Positions 6,695-8,413 of a DNA stretch of 8,413 bases are shown here, one piece after another. Origin of the DNA: Paludibacteraceae bacterium (GTDB taxonomy: Bacteria > Bacteroidota > Bacteroidia > Bacteroidales > Paludibacteraceae); assembly GCA_017648235.1 (NCBI GenBank), contig JAGCIZ010000197.1:1-8413 (forward strand), written 5' to 3'. Under the pieces are notes generated by a model. That model was not told the DNA's origin and did not search any database. It was given only the letters and a program-made list of their open reading frames with translations. Made by a program: the position numbers and the translations under genes. Each line of letters opens with the position of its first letter. The first letter of the stretch is position 1.

Positions 6695-7543
6695 ATGAAT
6701 AGAAAAACTATATCTTTTAATGGTAGTTTGGTGAATTTGGAAAATCCATTGATTATGGCGATTTTGAATGTTACCCCAGATTCATTTTTTTCTGAAAGTA
6801 GGTGCCAAACTGAGCGGAGAATACATTCTCAGATAGAGGATTTTTTAAAAGATGGTGCGGATATTATAGATGTCGGAGCTTGCTCTACTCGACCAAATGC
6901 AAAGTTTGTAAATGAGAAGGAAGAAATGGCTCGTTTGGGTTTTGCATTAGATGTTATTCGAAAACATTTTCCTGATATTTTACTTTCAATAGATACGTTT
7001 CGTTCTGTAGTAGCAAAAAAAATGGTTGAGGACTACAATGTCGCTATAGTGAATGATATTTCTGGAGGTGAATTAGATAAAAGGATGTTTGATGAGGTTG
7101 CTCGTTTATCGGTTCCTTACGTATTAACTCACTCAAAATGGAATGAAAAAGCTGAACGAAATTTGCCTTGTTGTGATGAGAACTTTTTACAAGAAGTTGT
7201 TCGTTTTTTTTCTCAAAGAATAGCAAAACTAAATAGTTTAGGTTTGAAAGATGTGATATTGGATCTTGGCTTTGGGTTTTCAAAGAGCATTGAACAAAAC
7301 TATTTTTTATTAAAAAATATGTCATTGTTTAATCAATTTGATTTGCCTTTATTGATTGGAGTTTCTCGTAAATCAATGATTTGTAAATTACTTCAAATAA
7401 ATCCTAATGAGGCACTAAATGGAACAACTGTTTTGAATGTGTTGGCATTGAATCAAGGTGTTAATATTTTGAGAGTTCATGATGTAAAAGAGGCAAGGGA
7501 AACGATAAATTTGTATCAATTTTATAAAACAATAGAATTATGA
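6695..7543 (+). CDS. folP: Dihydropteroate synthase
   Basis: This 282-residue cytosolic enzyme, the sulfonamide target, joins p-aminobenzoate to dihydropterin pyrophosphate in folate synthesis. The TIM-barrel motifs are all found: ILNVTPDSF (23-31, Asn25), IIDVGACSTRP (57-67, Asp59, Arg66), SIDTF (98-102, Asp100), VNDISGG (119-125, Asn120), a DLGFGF block (190-195, Asp190), SRKS (224-227, Lys226) and RVH (260-262). The residues equivalent to the pterin- and phosphate-binding set in E. coli are therefore kept. Three motif positions are unusual. The normal DPGFG reads DLGFG, the strand-5 segment usually close to MHM reads THSKW (145-149), and the loop after STRP is NAKF rather than GA-type. Length is normal. 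It is the first gene of its operon, about 28 bases downstream of a TAnnTTTG box, and its stop overlaps the cdaA start as ATGA. Confidence 0.94.
   Translation: MNRKTISFNGSLVNLENPLIMAILNVTPDSFFSESRCQTERRIHSQIEDFLKDGADIIDVGACSTRPNAKFVNEKEEMARLGFALDVIRKHFPDILLSIDTFRSVVAKKMVEDYNVAIVNDISGGELDKRMFDEVARLSVPYVLTHSKWNEKAERNLPCCDENFLQEVVRFFSQRIAKLNSLGLKDVILDLGFGFSKSIEQNYFLLKNMSLFNQFDLPLLIGVSRKSMICKLLQINPNEALNGTTVLNVLALNQGVNILRVHDVKEARETINLYQFYKTIEL
7506..7513 (+). promoter_or_regulatory. Possible internal promoter box before cdaA
   Basis: TAAATTTG fits TAnnTTTG and lies inside the end of folP, 26 bases upstream of the cdaA ATG, the same spacing seen for the two intergenic boxes. No -33 element is evident. 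It is also simply coding sequence for Asn-Leu, so chance is a serious explanation. If real, it would let cdaA and rimM be expressed apart from folP. Confidence 0.25.
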
Positions 7544-8325
7544 TTTTAGGTTTCGGAGTAAAAGATATTATTGATATTTTTCTTGTGGCATATCTTATGT
7601 ATCAATTTTATAAATTGATGCGTGAAACAAGAACGCTTAATATCTTTATAGGGATAATGGCAATTATATTTACATGGTTTTTAGTTGCTTATGTGTTCAA
7701 AATGCAACTCTTAGGTTCTATCCTTGACAAAGTAGTTAGTGTCGGTTCTATTGCTTTGGTTGTTATTTTTCAGAATGAAATTCGACGATTTTTAATACGC
7801 ATGGGTTCTGAAAAAAATTGGCTTTTGATTCAAAAAATAAAGAGTCGTTTTTTTGCAAAAAAGAACGTAGAGCAAAACCTTACCTTTCCTGTTATTCCGT
7901 TGGTTCTAGCTTGTCAGAATATGGCAAAAACTAAAACTGGGGCACTCATTATTATTGAGCAGAAGATGAATTTACAAGAGTATATTGAATTAGGAGAACA
8001 ATTTTATGCCGATGTCAATACGCAATTGATAGAGTCTATTTTTTTTAAAAATAGTCCTTTGCATGATGGAGCTTTGATTATTTCAAATGAAAAAATTAAA
8101 GCGGCGCGTTGTGTGTTGCCTGTTTCAAAAAAAACAACTCTTCCTAAGCAGTTTGGACTTCGTCATCGTGCAGCAATTGGTTTTTCGGAGCAGACTGATG
8201 CTTTGGCAATTGTTGTTTCGGAAGAAACTGGAAATGTGCTTTTGGCTCATAATGGAAAATGGAAGGAGAATCTTTCGGCAGAGCAGTTGAAAAATTTGTT
8301 GATTAATAAATTGAAAAAGGATTAG
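7540..8325 (+). CDS. cdaA: Diadenylate cyclase, membrane CdaA type
   Basis: This 261-residue protein makes cyclic di-AMP from two ATP molecules at the inner membrane. The N-terminus carries three hydrophobic segments (about 9-24, 33-53 and 62-78), followed by a charged linker and a DisA_N cyclase domain at about 115-240. Both catalytic signatures are intact: DGA (176-178, in SPLHDGALII) and RHR (208-210, in GLRHRAAIG). TGALI (133-137) and SEETG (227-231) match other conserved ATP-site segments. Length and layout fit the CdaA (DacA/YbbP) family. The ATG overlaps the folP stop by 4 bases, implying translational coupling, and rimM begins 2 bases after its stop. In Firmicutes cdaA is usually next to cdaR and glmM. 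Here no cdaR-like regulator is visible, which is normal for the Bacteroidota arrangement with folP. Confidence 0.95.
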   Translation: MILGFGVKDIIDIFLVAYLMYQFYKLMRETRTLNIFIGIMAIIFTWFLVAYVFKMQLLGSILDKVVSVGSIALVVIFQNEIRRFLIRMGSEKNWLLIQKIKSRFFAKKNVEQNLTFPVIPLVLACQNMAKTKTGALIIIEQKMNLQEYIELGEQFYADVNTQLIESIFFKNSPLHDGALIISNEKIKAARCVLPVSKKTTLPKQFGLRHRAAIGFSEQTDALAIVVSEETGNVLLAHNGKWKENLSAEQLKNLLINKLKKD

Positions 8326-8327
8326 AA

Positions 8328-8413
8328 ATGATATTTGAACAAGATTTGACTGTGGTTGGGGCGGTGCAGAAAACTCATGGAATAATGGGTGAGATGACTT
8401 GTTCGTTTGATAG
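8328..8413 (+). CDS. rimM: Ribosome maturation factor RimM, N-terminal fragment
   Basis: The ATG at 8328, 2 bases after the cdaA stop, opens a frame that stays open to the window edge (28 complete codons). The peptide contains DLTVVGAVQKTHGIMGEM, which matches the RimM opening of the form IGxVxKxHGIxGEL, including the conserved HG-I-GE core. RimM binds the 30S subunit through ribosomal protein S19 and helps mature 16S rRNA. Only this start of the N-terminal barrel is visible, so the PRC-barrel half and any frameshift further on cannot be judged. It should be transcribed with folP and cdaA. Confidence 0.82.
   Translation, partial: MIFEQDLTVVGAVQKTHGIMGEMTCSFD

Overview
The window is AT-rich and looks like chromosomal DNA from a member of the Bacteroidota, most likely the Bacteroidales. 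The evidence is a PorE-type OmpA lipoprotein and a GldJ-type lipoprotein (both linked to the type IX secretion and gliding machinery found only in this phylum), promoters of the phylum's TAnnTTTG type, no Shine-Dalgarno pattern at gene starts, and a folP-cdaA pair typical of the group. No phage, insertion sequence, CRISPR array, tRNA or rRNA was seen.

Left block (1-4702, + strand): five tightly packed genes, probably one transcript. They are the 3' end of threonine synthase (thrC), a small DUF2007 protein, an uncharacterised lipoprotein, a 673-residue PorE-like protein (lipobox, TPR, PD40 propeller, carboxypeptidase-regulatory-like domain, OmpA C-terminal domain), and a polytopic membrane protein resembling GT-C glycosyltransferases. 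Junctions are a 1-base gap, a 20-base overlap, a 6-base gap, and either a 5-base gap or a 1-base overlap depending on the start used. The block is therefore amino-acid metabolism followed by cell-envelope functions.

Middle (4703-4993): a convergent intergenic region. Its first 90 bases are less AT-rich than the flanks and hold several complementary segments of unknown meaning. About 140 T-rich bases follow with nothing recognisable. It ends in a perfect 20-bp palindrome that should terminate transcription from both sides.

Minus-strand gene (6550-4994): a lipoprotein with a formylglycine-generating-enzyme (sulfatase-modifying factor) fold of the GldJ type. It lacks the two catalytic cysteines, so it is probably structural. 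It sits alone between the terminator and its own TATATTTG promoter.

Right block (6695-8413, + strand): folP (dihydropteroate synthase), cdaA (membrane diadenylate cyclase, overlapping folP by 4 bases) and the first codons of rimM (ribosome maturation factor). The 144-base divergent gap between the GldJ-type gene and folP carries one promoter for each direction.

No clearly new system is visible. The items most worth following are the unknown lipoprotein and GT-C-like protein co-transcribed with porE, the structured segment at 4707-4793, and unusual residues in the FolP motifs.
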